Below, in pieces: positions 23,147 to 34,965 of a stretch of DNA of 64,000 nt; the stretch's first letter is position 1; every line of letters begins with the position of its first letter. The translations under genes and the position numbers were made by a program. The stretch lies in contig CM073898.1 of the NCBI GenBank assembly GCA_037176705.1, positions 37,203,488-37,267,487 on the forward strand, written 5' to 3'. Source of the stretch: Molossus alvarezi. Lineage: Eukaryota > Chordata > Mammalia > Chiroptera > Molossidae. The notes under the pieces are model-generated. The model had not been told where the DNA came from, did not search any database, and saw nothing but the letters and a program-made list of their open reading frames with translations.

Positions 23147-23878
23147 GTTCCATCTTTTTGTCCTTAGATGCTGTTATTGAAATTGATGTCCAGAGACCAC
23201 AAGTGACTTAGTGAAGTAACAAAGCAAGTTATTAAAAGAGCTGAGCTAAAACTCAAGTCTCCTGGCAACTGATCTTATTTCTAAATAAAAATTCAAATGT
23301 ATGACACAGGAAAACACAAAAGATGGATGATCTGCTGAATGGCAGAAGATAGAGCTCATTTGTTTGTGAAACCCCGGAAGCCACCCCCGGAAGCCACAGA
23401 GCACCGCGCAGAAATCAGGCTGACGTTTTCAAGGCGTTCCTGGAAACGCTTGCTAAATGCATTGGTTCTGAACCTTCCCTTTGACCTTAGATAATAAGTC
23501 AACTGTGACTATAAAAATAAGCACACATAAAAGGAGAAATATTTTCTGTGGTTGGTGAAACAAAACAAAGATGTGATGATATTGTGTGAAGATATAAAAG
23601 TAACAAATAAACGGAAAAGTTGTATATCTCTACCAGGAAGAGGAGAGAAGAAGAGGTGAAAAAGCATACAGTTAAGCTAAATTAAGTTTTAGCATAGTAG
23701 AAGGCTGTATGTTCCAAATCTAGGAATAGGTACATAAACATTTGGTAAAGAGGTGAAAATAACAACCCAAAGAAATTACAGATAGCTAGAAGTCATTGCC
23801 TCTGGAGCTCTGTGTGTAGACGTGGGGAGGCAGGAGATTGTGTATCTATTGTAAGGACTGCTACAGCATTTAGTGCAT

Positions 23879-23918
<40 letters not shown>

Positions 23919-24890
23919 CTTTCTCTTTAAAAGAAAGAGAAGAAACATGAAAAGGAAGCTTTCATGGAGTTTCTCTTCTTTCCATATCCACCAAAGGCAA
24001 TAGTGAAGTCTATTAGTATACACTAAAATATATAATTCAAAAAAGTACGTAAGACCAAATAGGACAAAAATCACTGATCCATCTTATGTTTATTTCTATT
24101 CAGCCTTTCCCAGTCTTCCTTCAAGTAAGTTTTCCTAAGGCAGGAATCATGCTCCTTGGCCATGTTGGGGACAAAGTCAAATCAAATCTATCCTCACTGT
24201 GACCCCTGCACCTCCTCCCTTCTCCTACCAAACAATATTTCTTTAAAAAACACAAATGAAGCACTTTATATACTGGAATGAAATATGTCTATCCTCTGAA
24301 GTAAAAGACATTAAATTTCTACAAAATTTTATTTTAGTGCTTGAAATTCAATTCCAGTTCACTCCATCATTTATTTTACTTCCCCGGGCGGCTGAAGAAT
24401 TGAAACAACGTATATATTTTTGTTTTCCACTTAAACATGAAGGTGAAGAAGACCTGGCAATTTTGCTCTCCAAAAAGCAAGTCATGAAGAATATATTAAA
24501 TATCATAAGATAACTGGAAAATCTCTCACCTTTAATAATATTAAGATCAACTAGAAAAATGCTTCTTGTAAATGACATGCCAAAACACAATACAGAATAA
24601 TAAAACTTTGATAAATTTTCTGTCATAAATTGATAGAATAGAAAGCACCTATTTATAACATTAGCTTCCCTAGAATAACTTCTGGATACAATAGAAATAT
24701 GGTTGTCACATTTCAGTGTCAAAAATCTCAAGAATCATAGCTATATTCGCCAAAACAATATTTTCACGTAAAGCCAATACATCTTTTATTCACAAGCAAC
24801 CTAATTCTGATACTATTGAAAGAAAAATGTCTAAGTTATTTTTCAGACTAGGAAACTGAAAGGGTAATGAATCTATTATGTCCATGTAAC
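23147..24890. other. Single-copy block with (GT)n
   Basis: No gene is supported. It contains the (GT)n tract at 23880-23918 and a short GC-richer stretch at 23370-23450 with the tandem CCCCGGAAGCCAC. Open frames at 24256-24513 (plus) and 24348-24731 (minus) overlap each other and lack features. Confidence 0.4.
23880..23918 (+). repeat. (GT)n microsatellite
   Basis: About 19 GT units in a row. It generates artefactual frames on both strands. Confidence 0.97.
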
Positions 24891-25132
24891 TAAATTAAAG
24901 CTGTCAATATACGGTACAAGTTGGGTTCGTAACAAAAATTACAAAACGTGCTCTCTCTGGCCTTGATGCACAAGGCAAACATGATATGCATTGTCCTGTC
25001 ATAATCCACCACACTGCGGCTGTCAGCACAGTACATTTTCCACAGGGACATTTTCATTTGGCTCCTTTCTGAAGCGCTGCCAATTTTGTCAAACTATTTG
25101 GAAGGTTTTACTCCATTACTTTCAAAGCCACC

Positions 25133-25210
25133 ATGGTTCGTGATCCAAAGCAATTAGATAGAGCTTGGCAACACCTGGAAATTGTAGTCACAAAGTATGG
25201 TTCTGAAGTG
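25133..25210 (+). CDS. Candidate small first coding exon (unconfirmed)
   Basis: ATG sits in an ideal initiation context (GCCACCATGG is close: AAGCCACCATGG). The frame stays open for 26 codons, starting M-V-R-D-P-K-Q-L, and is followed at 25211 by a strong splice-donor match (GTGAGT) in phase 0. No repeat is seen from about 24900 to 25800. I do not recognise the peptide and see no partner exon in the window. It could be a first exon of a gene whose other exons lie outside, or chance. Confidence 0.25.
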
Positions 25211-25229
25211 GTGAGTTCTCCTAAGATAT

Positions 25230-27050
25230 CACATTTTATAGAATAAATTTTAAAATCCCACACAAAAGAAAAGTCTTTACAGCAATAGCTCTGTGAATAG
25301 GTAAGTCATCATGGCAAATACAAGTACCAAAAATTGACAGATACAAATGCCACACAGTCTGGGCAGCATGAATTACAACACGCTGCTCATTTAAACACAA
25401 ATTCTAAAACTGTTCCCAGTGGACACTGAGTTCTCGACTCTTGGTTGGAATAAAAAACACCCAGCAATGCTGTCGAGCAAATGAATAGGCCTCTTTTGGG
25501 ACCTTGTGAGTAAAAGGACTAAGTATGCAGACGTTCCAAAAATTATTTTTCTTCTTTATTTAGAGTTCACTCTTTAGTATACATGACACCCACCCCACCC
25601 CCATCGCTTTACCTTACCACCATTTTCATATGTTTTCCAATTCAAACAGGGAGCTAATAGCTCTCTAATTATGCACCTATGGTGTGGAGGTATGGGCTGT
25701 GGAACTGCAAGGGGAAAGGGCAGTGGGGCACATCGCTATAAGCTTGCTCATAAAAGCTAGAAACTGATTATATAGTTCCTTGTTTGGGCCGCAGCAAAGA
25801 TCGTATCAGAAAAATTACACAGGGCTTCAATAGATTTTATTTTTGGGAAAAAGTCTCCAAAAAAAAAAAAACCTATTAATTTATTGCTAGATATGAAAGA
25901 GCAAGGAACTTTAACTCATCAGATAAAAAGTTTATGGTTGCAGGCTCAGACAACATGACAATATTCCTTAAGACAGATTTATTACCTATTTAAGTTACTC
26001 CCATTGATTTTCCACTGCTATACACCTATGTTTCCTGCTCTACCACAATATTCTATTTTCTGTTTGGATACTTATATTTTCCATCTGCCTACTACTGACT
26101 CAAGTCTTTAATACATTTTTAATGGGGTTTTAGGGTGACCTTAGCAGACCATGCCTTTGTTTCTTTCAAGTAATCTCTAGCGACAGAGGCCAAGGTCAGC
26201 TTTGCTATTTCTACACAAATAGAAAAACAAATTGCAAGTTAAGCTACAAACAATGTTAGGTGGTGTACTTCTATCCTAAAAAATGCAATAATGTTGATAC
26301 TGCTGATTTGTTAACACCGTTACATACCTTGATTTCAACAACTGAAGAAGAATATAAGAAATAAAACTTAATTATGCCCGCCTTTCAAACGCGATTTCTG
26401 ATCTAAGAAGATAGACAAAGCTTAGAGAGCAGCAGTTTAGTAATGGAGAAGTATGGCACTCAGTAAGTGCTTATTAAATGTTATTGAATAAATAAATAGT
26501 AATGATTTCACCAGGCTTTTCTCAACCAAAAATCAGCTCATAATAGAAAGATGAACTTTGGGGTGCTACAAAGCCCAATCCAAATTTGAAATTATCTTAA
26601 ATAAGATTGTAGAAAGCTTGCATGGTCACAGGGTAATGACTATTCATGTGGAAAGAGATAACCTTAAAACCCTGTAAGGAGTTCCTGTTGAATCAGCAAA
26701 GGAAAAAAATCATTTTTTATCAGTAGTTTGGAAGAGACTTAGTACTCATTTCATTCACTCTTGCACCCAAAATACCACCATGACCCCACGGAACTCACTG
26801 TGGTCATCAGCTCTGTTTGAACACTTGAGAAAAGGAGGTCACTTCTTGCCATTAGCCTATCCCATTTGGACAACCACATTCTTTCTTTTTTGACCCCTAA
26901 TCTTTCTGCTACTGAGTTGACTGCATTTATTTTAGTTTTGCTCTCTAGAGATTTGCAGTTAATTAAATGCCATGAGACTTTTTCACTTGAACTCGTAAGT
27001 CAGCCAGTCTCTTGGATCTACTTTTGGAACTTAGCTTGAAAGGTTGCCTT
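25230..27050. other. Single-copy block
   Basis: Largely repeat-poor. It includes a short MIR/L2-type 3' end at 26450-26500 (AGTAAGTGCTTATTAAATGT), and a 13-bp A run at 25859. I see no gene. Confidence 0.4.
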
Positions 27051-27417
27051 GTTCCTCATTTTATTTTAGGTCAGTGTTAAAATAAATTTACAATATATTT
27101 TTATTGTGAAATACTTTAAACATACACAAAAGCCTAAAATAATAAAATAAATGTTCGTGTACCCACTAATTTTAGCAATCTTCATGTTTTGCCATGTTGC
27201 TTTAAATATTAAGAAAAGGCAAATCAGAGTAAATCAAACACCACCAAAAACTTTACAAATACATTTGAATCACCTTGTGTGATCTTCCCAAATTTTATCT
27301 CCCCAGAACTAACCATATTGAATTTACCTTGAATCACCTCTCTGTATTTTAGTTTTACTCACATGTATATATCTATAAATAGTACAGTACTATTTAATAA
27401 CTTTCAAATTCTATATA

Positions 27418-27466
27418 AATATTATATATATATACACACACACACATATGTGTATACACACACACA
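27418..27466. repeat. (TA)n(CA)n simple repeat
   Basis: A mixed TA/CA/TG tract immediately left of MITE copy 2. Confidence 0.9.
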
Positions 27467-27586
27467 AAGTAGGGCAAAAGTAGGTTTACAGTTGTATGGA
27501 AAATAATACAATCATTAATAAATAATAATACAAGAATAAACTCTTCTGAATACTCACAACAGTAAACCTAATTTTGCCACACCCTG
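27467..27586 (-). mobile_element. Mariner-type MITE, copy 2
   Basis: Left end AGGGCAAAAGTAGGTTTACA, right end TAAACCTAATTTTGCCACAC plus CCTG. The interior is the reverse complement of the copy at 19614-19737 (shared AGTTTATTCTTG segment), so the two are in opposite orientation. It is inserted in or beside an old L1 3' UTR. Confidence 0.85.
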
Positions 27587-28597
27587 GTGCACATAAATGT
27601 CACATTCTGAAACTTGCTTTATTCAGCTTAACTTCTGAGATTTCTCTGAGTGATAAAAGTTTACTTTAACCCCTGAAGAACAAAAATAAATAAATAAATG
27701 CTGCAAGAAAATCTTACACTTGAGAACAAATGGGCGATTTTCTAGGATATAAACCTGGTCATGAAAGTACTTGACTGTAGAAAAGAGACAACTTCAACAA
27801 TTAGCACTATAAAGGGACTGAACCAATTTACACACACACCAGTAATCCCATTGCTCTATCTTGACAGTACTTGGTATTATAAGACTTTGTAGATTTTGCC
27901 ACTCTGATGGGAATTATATGTCATTGTGGTTTTATTTGCATTTCTCTCATTACCAGCAAGACTGAGTGTCTTTGCTTATAGTACTTGGCCATTCAGCTTT
28001 CTTTATCCATGAGCTGCCTGTTATATACTTTATCTTTTTAAAATCTTGAGTTTCTGGTCTGCTTTACTTATTATCTTATAAGATCTGATATAAATCATTC
28101 AAACTCTCTAATGTGTGACTTATAACTTGATCCATAGCTATACAGATATTTTTAGCACTAATGTAGAGAAATGTATGAATATTCTTCTTTACGGTTTGTA
28201 TCTAAACAATTTTTTCCTCTCATAGGGTGATACAAGAACCTATATTTTTTTCTAAAAGTTTTAAAATTCTGGTTTTCACATTTATCTTTTTAATCTTTCT
28301 AGGACATATCCCTGTGTATATGGAGAAGAACTTGATGTTACTTTATATTTACAATGACAAACTGTGCTCAGTATCATTTATTAAGTCTCCCTGATCTTTC
28401 CCCACTAATTTATGTTACCTCTGTCATTTGCCATATTTTCATAGTTGAATGATTTTAGGACTCTCTATCCTATTACATTATTCTATTTAATCCCTGAGAT
28501 AATGCCACATTTTTTTCTACACTGTTTTGATTGCTATGTTTTATAATTAGCCTTGGTGTCTAGCAGGGAAAAACCCTCACCATATTCCTCTCTGCAA

Positions 28598-29046
28598 GGG
28601 TTATTTTATGTGTTAACTTGACTGGGCCAAGGGGTACCCAGATAAAACATTATTTCTGAGAGTATCTGTGAGTATTTCTGAAAGAGGTAAGCATCTGAAT
28701 CAATGGTCTTAGTAAAGTAGATGATATCCCCAATGTGAGTGGGCATCATCTAACCTGTTGAGGGCCAGAATTTGCCCTTTCTGCTTCCTGCCTGCCTGCT
28801 TGAACAAGCCGTTGATCTACTCATGCCCTTGGACTAGGATTTATACCTTGACTCCCCCGGTTCTCAAGTCTTTGGACACTGTCTAGAATAATACCACCAA
28901 CTTTCCTGGGCCTCCAGCTTGCAGATAGATGGCAGATCCTGGGGCTTTTTATCCTCCATAATTGCATGAGCCAATTTCTCATAATAAATCTCTTCCTATG
29001 CATATACCCTATTGGTTCTGCTTTTCTGTAGAACCCACTTGAACAT
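28598..29046 (+). mobile_element. LTR-like repeat inside the old L1 (family unresolved)
   Basis: Starts near TGTGTTAACTTGACTGGGCC, then CCCAGATAAAACATTATTTC, GCATCATCTAACCTGTTGAG, TCCAGCTTGCAGATAGATGG, CATAATTGCATGAGCCAATT (polyadenylation region AATAAATC) and CCTATTGGTTCTGC. This is a common mammalian LTR-class repeat whose exact family I cannot fix. It separates two collinear L1 parts. Confidence 0.7.
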
Positions 29047-30020
29047 ACTCTCCTTCAAATTGCTTTAATTGTACTTGACATCATGCTCTTCAATGTACAT
29101 TTTAGTAACTGTTTGTCTAGCTAAATTCTTGGTGGGGGTTAGGAAGAAAGTGCATTAAATTTATAGATTACTAATGTGCCATTTTTCACTTTAATTGACC
29201 CATACATGACAATTTTATTTCTTTGCACTGAATCAGATTTTTAAAACCTTCAATAATATCTCATATTTTTCTTCATAAAAATCTTAAGTACTTTTGTTTA
29301 ATTTATTCCTACTTACTTAGGTTTTTGTTCTATGGGCACTTGAAAAGAATATATATCTGTACAAATGGGATATAAATTTTTAATTATATTTTAGATCAGG
29401 CTTGCTAGTTTTCTTGTTCAAACATTCTAAATCCTTCTAATTTTTCAAATGCTTGACCTCTCCATTTCACAGAGGTGTAATAAAATCTCCCAGCATAATT
29501 GTGGATTTTTAAAATTTACCTGTGTTCTGTCCATGAGAGCAGGGATTTTTGATGTTCTGTTCACTTTTCCTCCCCAGTGCCCAGAATGATGCTGAGCATC
29601 TAGCAGACACTCAATGAATAATCATTGAATAAGTTTTATATTCAATGTGAATCACTTTTTAGTAGAATATAGTATCTCTATTTAGACCTATGCATGATTT
29701 TTGCCTTAAATATTATAGTGTCTAATATTAATTTTGACATAGCAGCTTTCTTTTAATTCATACTTGCCTAATATATTCTTTTTCATTTCTTTATGTTCAA
29801 ATTTACTGCATGGTTTTGTTTTAGGTCTTTCTCTTGTCCGTATCATATGAGAGAATATTTTAACATCATATCTGATAATGTGTTGCTGACTTCTATAATC
29901 TTATTTTCTTTTATTCATTCATCTTTCTCTTTATTTGTTTTTATTTTTCTGTTTTATTTCCTCTATTGGAATTAATAAAGTATTATATTTTCTTTTTGTT
30001 GGTAGGATGTCATAGATTAC
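29047..30020 (-). mobile_element. Old L1 antisense, ORF2 reverse transcriptase and upstream
   Basis: Continues the L1 from 28597: GCATTAAATTTATAGATTAC (RT region in reverse complement), GTGTAATAAAATCTCCCAGC, and TATTAATTTTGACATAGCAG follow the L1M ORF2 order. A 110-bp L2/MIR-like 3' end (29525-29637) is embedded. Decayed. Confidence 0.7.
29525..29637 (+). mobile_element. L2-type 3' end fragment
   Basis: CCATGAGAGCAGGGATTTTT, CCCCAGTGCCCAGAATGATG and CAGACACTCAATGAATAATC match the L2 3' terminus in the plus orientation. Confidence 0.6.
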
Positions 30021-30054
30021 ATATCTATTCTTTCAGTAATTACCTTTAATTTTA

Positions 30055-30765
30055 TTTCCAACTTTTTATTTTGTAAAAATACATGACAAAATTTACTATC
30101 TTAACCTTTTTAGGTATATAATTCAGTGGTATTAAATATGTTTCATATTGTTTTGCAATCATCAACACAATCCAAACTCAAACTCTATACCTATTAAACA
30201 ACTCATGACCACCCCAACCCCCATTCTACTTTCTGTCTCTATGTATTTGACTAGCCTACGTAACTCATATAAGCAGAATCATACAGTATTTGTCTTTTTG
30301 TGACTTGCTTATTTCACTTAGCATTATTTCTTCAAGAATCATCCATGTTGCAGCATGTGTCAGAATTTCCTTCCCTTTTTAAGGCTTAATAATATTCTAT
30401 TGTATGTGTATCCCACATTTTCTTATCTACTCATCTGTGAATAGAACCTTGGGTTGCTTACATCTTTTAGCTAATGTGAATAATGCTGCTATGAATGTAG
30501 ATGTCTAAATGTATCTTTGAGATCCTGCTTTCGTGTTTTGTTTTGTTTTTGGATATGTGTCAAAAGTGGAATTGTTGGACTATACAGTAATTCGAGTTTA
30601 ATTTTTGGAAGAACATCCATGCTCTTTACCACAGCAACTGCACCATTTCAAATTTCTACCAACAGTGCACAAGGGTTCCAATTTCTCCATAACCTTGCCA
30701 ACATTTATTTTTTTAAATAGCCATCCTACTGGGTGTGAAATGGTAATCATCCTTAAATGTCTAAC
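30055..30765 (-). mobile_element. Second old L1, antisense 3' part
   Basis: A new 3' end starts at about 30055: TACATGACAAAATTTACTAT and TATATAATTCAGTGGTATTA are reverse-complement L1M 3' UTR. Then GATTTCACTTAGCATTATTT-like and ACCTTGCCAACATTTATTTT segments give the ORF2 C-terminus. It stops near TGGGTGTGAAATGG. Confidence 0.8.
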
Positions 30766-30899
30766 ACTCATACTTAACTATACATTATTATAACAAAACA
30801 AAAGTTAGTCTAAATCTACGTCTCATTCCAAATATGTCACAGATCCAAATATAGTTTAACTACCCACTGAAGATTATTCTCCTGTCTGTTCAATGTTTT

Positions 30900-31066
30900 A
30901 CAGTCAAATAGTATTTGAAACACCACAATAGAGCGAAGCCATGAAAGTCAAAGCACAAATGGCGAGGGACAACTGTGTATAAATAAAGAATCCTACTTCA
31001 TGGAAATTCATTTATTGTGGTAGCATCTGGAACTGATTAACCGTGATAAACGAGGGCCAACTGTAC
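30900..31066 (-). mobile_element. Tigger-type (TcMar) DNA transposon end
   Basis: On the minus strand the terminus reads ACAGTTGGCCCTCGTTTATC, then CGGTTAATCAGTTCCAG and GAATTTCCATGAAGTAGGAT. This is the terminal pattern of a Tigger-related element. A second, similar motif (ACAGTTGTCCCTCGCCA in the same sense) ends at about 30980, which may reflect a nested copy. Confidence 0.6.
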
Positions 31067-31570
31067 ATTTGTCTTTTTAAAATGTTATTATATAGTCAGT
31101 ATATATTTTACACATTAACTTCTATGTAAACAACATTTTTCTCTTACAGTAGTTCTAGCAAAAGTTTAAACTCTCAAACATCATAGGTCTGAAAAAAAAA
31201 AACTCCTGATAATGCAGCTGAAAATAACTCAACTGGAGAAAAAGCATTCCAATTATTCTTCTATAATTTTTCCCCTTTTCTGTATTTTATACCTATATTT
31301 CTTATACACATGCACTCAGTCAAGAACTTCTAATAAATTAATTAGTTTTCATCAAAAACAGGCATGAGAATTCTGAAAGACTCTCTGCAAGTAATAGTTG
31401 ACAGATGTAACTATACCGTGATAAAAGGAAGCTTTCAAAATTTTGATAACCATTGCCTTTTATAGAGATGGTTTTCTCTTTACTAAATATTGGACCTTTG
31501 AAGTTAAAAAAAAAATCCTGAAGAAGCATGATACATTTCATATACAAGGAAATTTGTCAAATGGTAATGG
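31067..31570. other. AT-rich single-copy sequence
   Basis: No gene or nameable repeat is seen, apart from short A runs at 31190 and 31506. Confidence 0.4.
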
Positions 31571-31686
31571 TAATAATAATAATATCAATGTCTAAATTTG
31601 TGAGCACTTGCAATGTACCAATGCACTTTATCAAGCACATTACATGAATTATCTCATTGCATCCTTAAAACAACTCTGAGGTAGTT

Positions 31687-32141
31687 TGCTAGGTTGAACA
31701 GTGGTCCCCCAAAATTCATGTCTACCTTGAATCTCAAAATGTGACCTTATTGGAACTAAGGACTTTGTAGATGTAATTAGTGAAATTGAGGTCATGCTGA
31801 ATTAGAATAGTCCCTAATCCTCTGATGTGTATCCTTATAAGAAGAGGGAACAGTAACACTGAGACACACAGAAAATGCCACATGAAGACAAAGGCAGAGA
31901 TTGACGTGATGTGTCCAAGGCCAAAGGATTGACGTGATGTGTCCAAGGCCAAAGGATGTCGAGGACTGCCAGAACCACCAGAAGCTTCTAGAGGCAAAGG
32001 GAAATCCTCCCGCTGGAGGCTTAGAGAGCATGACCCTGCCAACATCTTGATTTCAGACTCCTAGCATCTAGAACTATGAAAAAACTTGTTTTAAGCCACC
32101 AAGTTTGTGGCACCTGTTACAGCAGCCCTAGAAAACTAGGA
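31687..32141 (+). mobile_element. MLT1-type solitary LTR
   Basis: Begins TGCTAGGTTGAACAGTGGTC, followed by CAAAATTCATGTCTACCTTG, GTGACCTTATTGGAACTAAG, CTTATAAGAAGAGGGAACAG, CTGCCAACATCTTGATTTCA, TGTTTTAAGCCACCAAGTTT and GCAGCCCTAGAAAACTAGG. This is an ERVL-MaLR LTR without viral genes. It carries an internal 28-bp tandem duplication at 31899-31954. Confidence 0.88.
31899..31954 (+). repeat. 28-bp tandem duplication within the LTR
   Basis: Two exact copies, 31899-31926 and 31927-31954 (each starting GATTGACGTGATGTGTCC). Identity despite the age of the LTR implies a recent local duplication. Confidence 0.97.
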
Positions 32142-32274
32142 AAGGTAAGTACTCTTTGTTTATTTCATAGATGAATAAACTGAAGTTCAGGAAAGTTAAA
32201 TAATTTATCCAAGATCAGAGGGCTTATAAACAGCAAAACTAGAATAAAAACCCAGGAAGCCTGACCCTCAAACC

Positions 32275-32370
32275 CAGATATATATGTATGTATGTGAGAG
32301 AGAGATGTATATGTAAGAATACATATGTATGTGTATAAATATACACACAAACATATATACACACGTACTT
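32275..32370. repeat. TA/TG-rich simple repeat
   Basis: Imperfect tract of TATG, TA, GA and CA units. No coding value. Confidence 0.85.
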
Positions 32371-33057
32371 AAACATGTGCATTTTTGAAACTACGATAAA
32401 GTTGCATAGACACAAGTGCTATGCAAGTTCAGAGGTAGATGAAAAAAATTACAAGGTAGTCTCATCAAAATTTATCAAGATGGTAAAACTTGTATTGGAC
32501 CTTAGATGTTGATAGGATTAAATGAATCCAATACAAATTGGAGGGCTGGCGATAGCGAGTGGATAAGCAACACATTAGAAGAGGTGATATTATGGCTGTT
32601 AAACCATTCTGGCTACGGCAGAATCCAGGAAAGGATTATAGTGAGCATGTGGGTGAGAATGAAGAATGAAGGGAAAGGGCAGAACACCATGTACACTAGA
32701 AAAAGAAAATGGGTCTTTATCATAAAGGTGCAAATTGCTATTATAATTGAGTGTAAAAAAATTTGCTTTTGCAAAGGAGGACTTCATGAAAACTGTACAT
32801 TTGGAAGATTAATCTGCCAACTATATAGAATATGACCTATAGGGAAATAATATTAGTGTGAAAGAAACCATTTTAAAGAACAAAGCAATAATCTAGGCAT
32901 GAGGAAATAAAGGCCTAGATTTGAATGGTAGCAAAGGATAGCAAAAAGGTAAAGATTCAAAAAAATGTTGAAAAGAGATTAGCAGAACTAATTTCTGGTT
33001 GACTTGGTGGCAGTAATAAGAGAAAGAAATGGAAGAAAGCAGTCAGAAAGAATGAAA
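32371..33057. other. Single-copy sequence, possible L2 traces
   Basis: The 109-codon frame at 32506-32835 has no domain. Segments such as TTAGAAGAGGTGATATTATG and GGGTGAGAATGAAGAATG have L2-like character (antisense) but I cannot place them firmly. Confidence 0.3.
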
Positions 33058-33072
33058 TGCCATTTTAAAAAA

Positions 33073-33268
33073 TGTTTTTTTCTTTATTGATTTGAGAGAG
33101 AGAGAGAGAAACATCAGTGAGAGAGAACATTGATTAGTCACCTCCTGCATGCCCCACACTGGGGATTTGGCCCACAACCTGGGCATGTGCCCTGACCGGG
33201 AATTGAACTGGTGACCTCTTGGTGCATGGGTCAATGCTCAACCCCTGAGCCACACTGGCCGGACTGAG
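33073..33268 (-). mobile_element. Ves SINE (type B), antisense
   Basis: Minus strand: head GGCCAGTGTGGCTCAGGGGT, B box region AGTTCAATTCCC, body ACATGCCCAGGTTGTGGGCC, GA-rich strand end and A tail. Direct repeats TGCCATTTTAAAAA at 33058-33071 and 33269-33282, exact over 14 bp. Confidence 0.95.
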
Positions 33269-33467
33269 TGCCATTTTAAAAAGGGAAATGAGGTTATGAC
33301 TAAGATTATTACCTTAAGAAATCTAATTTACCTATATTTATTGTCATCTTAACTAAATTACTGACTCACATTTTTTTCCTAAAATTGTTCATATTATATA
33401 TTGTGGCCTTTCTCCTATATTTATATAAAATGCTGAAAGCTATAGTGTTTCTGAAATAAGAAAAAGT

Positions 33468-33468
33468 G

Positions 33469-33514
<46 letters not shown>

Positions 33515-33521
33515 TATATAT
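33468..33521. repeat. (TA)n(CA)n microsatellite
   Basis: Runs of TA then CA then TA again. Self-complementary TA part could form a cruciform, but this is a sequence property only. Confidence 0.95.
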
Positions 33522-34790
33522 CACTAAATTTAACTTGGAAATCATCACATAACACATTTTCCTAGGAAAAAATAGCTACTGGTTAACTAGAGGGAAAATA
33601 AAAAAACTATTTTTTGATTTAGACTCCTAGTTCACCCTTAAATGTATCTCATGTATTAGTAAATAAAAATAAGACTGCTATATTTCACAGTTGCCTAGCA
33701 AAGCATCTTTAATTTGTACAACATGGCAAACCAGAAAAGCATTAACCAGATTTCAGAAAGAAAGTTTCAACTAGTCAGCAAAAACCAAGATATCATGTAT
33801 AACGCTCCCGCTTTTACAAAGGGATGAAAAAGATTCGATTCTTTTGATTTCCTATCACAGAGCCAACATAAATGAAATAAAATACAATTTCATTGAGAAT
33901 CAACCCAAGAATTTCCATTTTTTGCAAAATCATCTCAAGGCTACATCCGAATGCCTAACTGAGCTTGACTGGGTAGAAAACTAAAATTGACGATGTATAT
34001 TTCAGCAATATAAGAAAAAAATATTCCCTTAGTTCCTTCCCCCTACACGATCCATGCCCATGTGATGGGAGTGGGCAGTGTGATGTATCAGTCCAACACT
34101 AGGAGGCTCTCACGAAGGCTTTGGGAACCAAATACCCTCTACAGTATAAGATGATGTATGATTCCCTTTTCCTTCTCATCACGAAAACAGCTGTATCTTA
34201 ACACTTTCTCTCGTAGCCAGCATCAACAGGAAAGACAACCACAAAATTAACATATGTTTTTACCTAGTAATCATAGGGAAAGTGAAAAATTTAAGCTCTC
34301 TTACTATAAATCCATCCATTGTTTTAAGGTGAAAGGTTAGAGGTGATGGTGTTTATTGTCTTCAATGATAAAATGTTGAGATAATTTTGTACATGTTTCC
34401 CCATAGGCTAATCTCTGTTTCATTTGTGTTTCCCTGTTCTACAAATACCACCCCCATAACACACCTATATATCCCTTCAATAATACTAAGAATGTTGAAA
34501 TGATACTTGAAGTATCCCCCTACTCAGAAGCATGTTTCTGCACTAGAAACCTCTTAGTTTTCTCCTACACTCAACATGCCTTGCATTACTGCAACCTAGA
34601 CTACTTGACAAATGTCTATTACACATTGGGAGTGGGAACCATCATCTTTACATCAGTCTTTTAATTTCTATGTGAGGATATGAGTGTGTTGCTCCAATGA
34701 AACATAGTTATTCCAATAAAAGCTTTCCACGGACTCAGAAGGAACTTTACTTGTGGAGTTTGCACTGAGGTTGTCCTCTTCCTAATCTTT
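33522..34790. other. Repeat-poor single-copy sequence
   Basis: No gene and no clear repeat. It is a plausible region for conserved non-coding sequence (for example 33700-33960) but nothing specific shows it. Confidence 0.35.
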
Positions 34791-34834
34791 AAAATCTATT
34801 GAAATTGATATACATTTATTTCAACAATGTACTG

Positions 34835-34965
34835 CAAGCCCAACTAGATTATAGAGTTCTTAAGTTCAAGTACTGTATCTCAAAGTAAATTTATATTTCC
34901 CATAATATCAAGCACAGTGTTAAATACACACTGGATTATGAGTAAATATTCACTAACTTAAAAAA
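34835..34965 (+). mobile_element. L2 3' end fragment
   Basis: CTAGATTATAGAGTTCTTAA, AAGTACTGTATCTCAAAGTA, ATCAAGCACAGTGTTAAATA and GAGTAAATATTCACTAACTT follow the L2 3' terminus. Confidence 0.6.

Larger units (their letters stand above)
27060..28597 (-). mobile_element. Old L1 antisense, 3' UTR and ORF2 end
   Basis: Read on the minus strand it gives the L1M 3' UTR, then ORF2 from the C-terminus upward: on the plus strand TCATTGTGGTTTTATTTGCA, then TGTTTTGATTGCTATGTTTT. The element resumes at 29047 after an LTR. The MITE (27467-27586) sits in the 3' UTR. Not coding. Confidence 0.75.
31575..32270 (-). mobile_element. MIR SINE, antisense, split by an MLT1 LTR
   Basis: Left piece (31575-31686): GAGCACTTGCAATGTACCAA, GAATTATCTCATTGCATCCT. 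Right piece (32144-32270): ATTTCATAGATGAATAAACT, AAATAATTTATCCAAGATCA. They are collinear halves of one reverse-complement MIR, joined at GAGGTAG | GGTAAG. Confidence 0.85.

Noticed and set aside
23793..24074. A 93-codon frame with a histidine-threonine run
   Set aside because: Produced by the (GT)n microsatellite at 23880-23918.
31899..31954. CRISPR-like or satellite array
   Set aside because: Only two units without spacers, inside an LTR of a mammalian genome.
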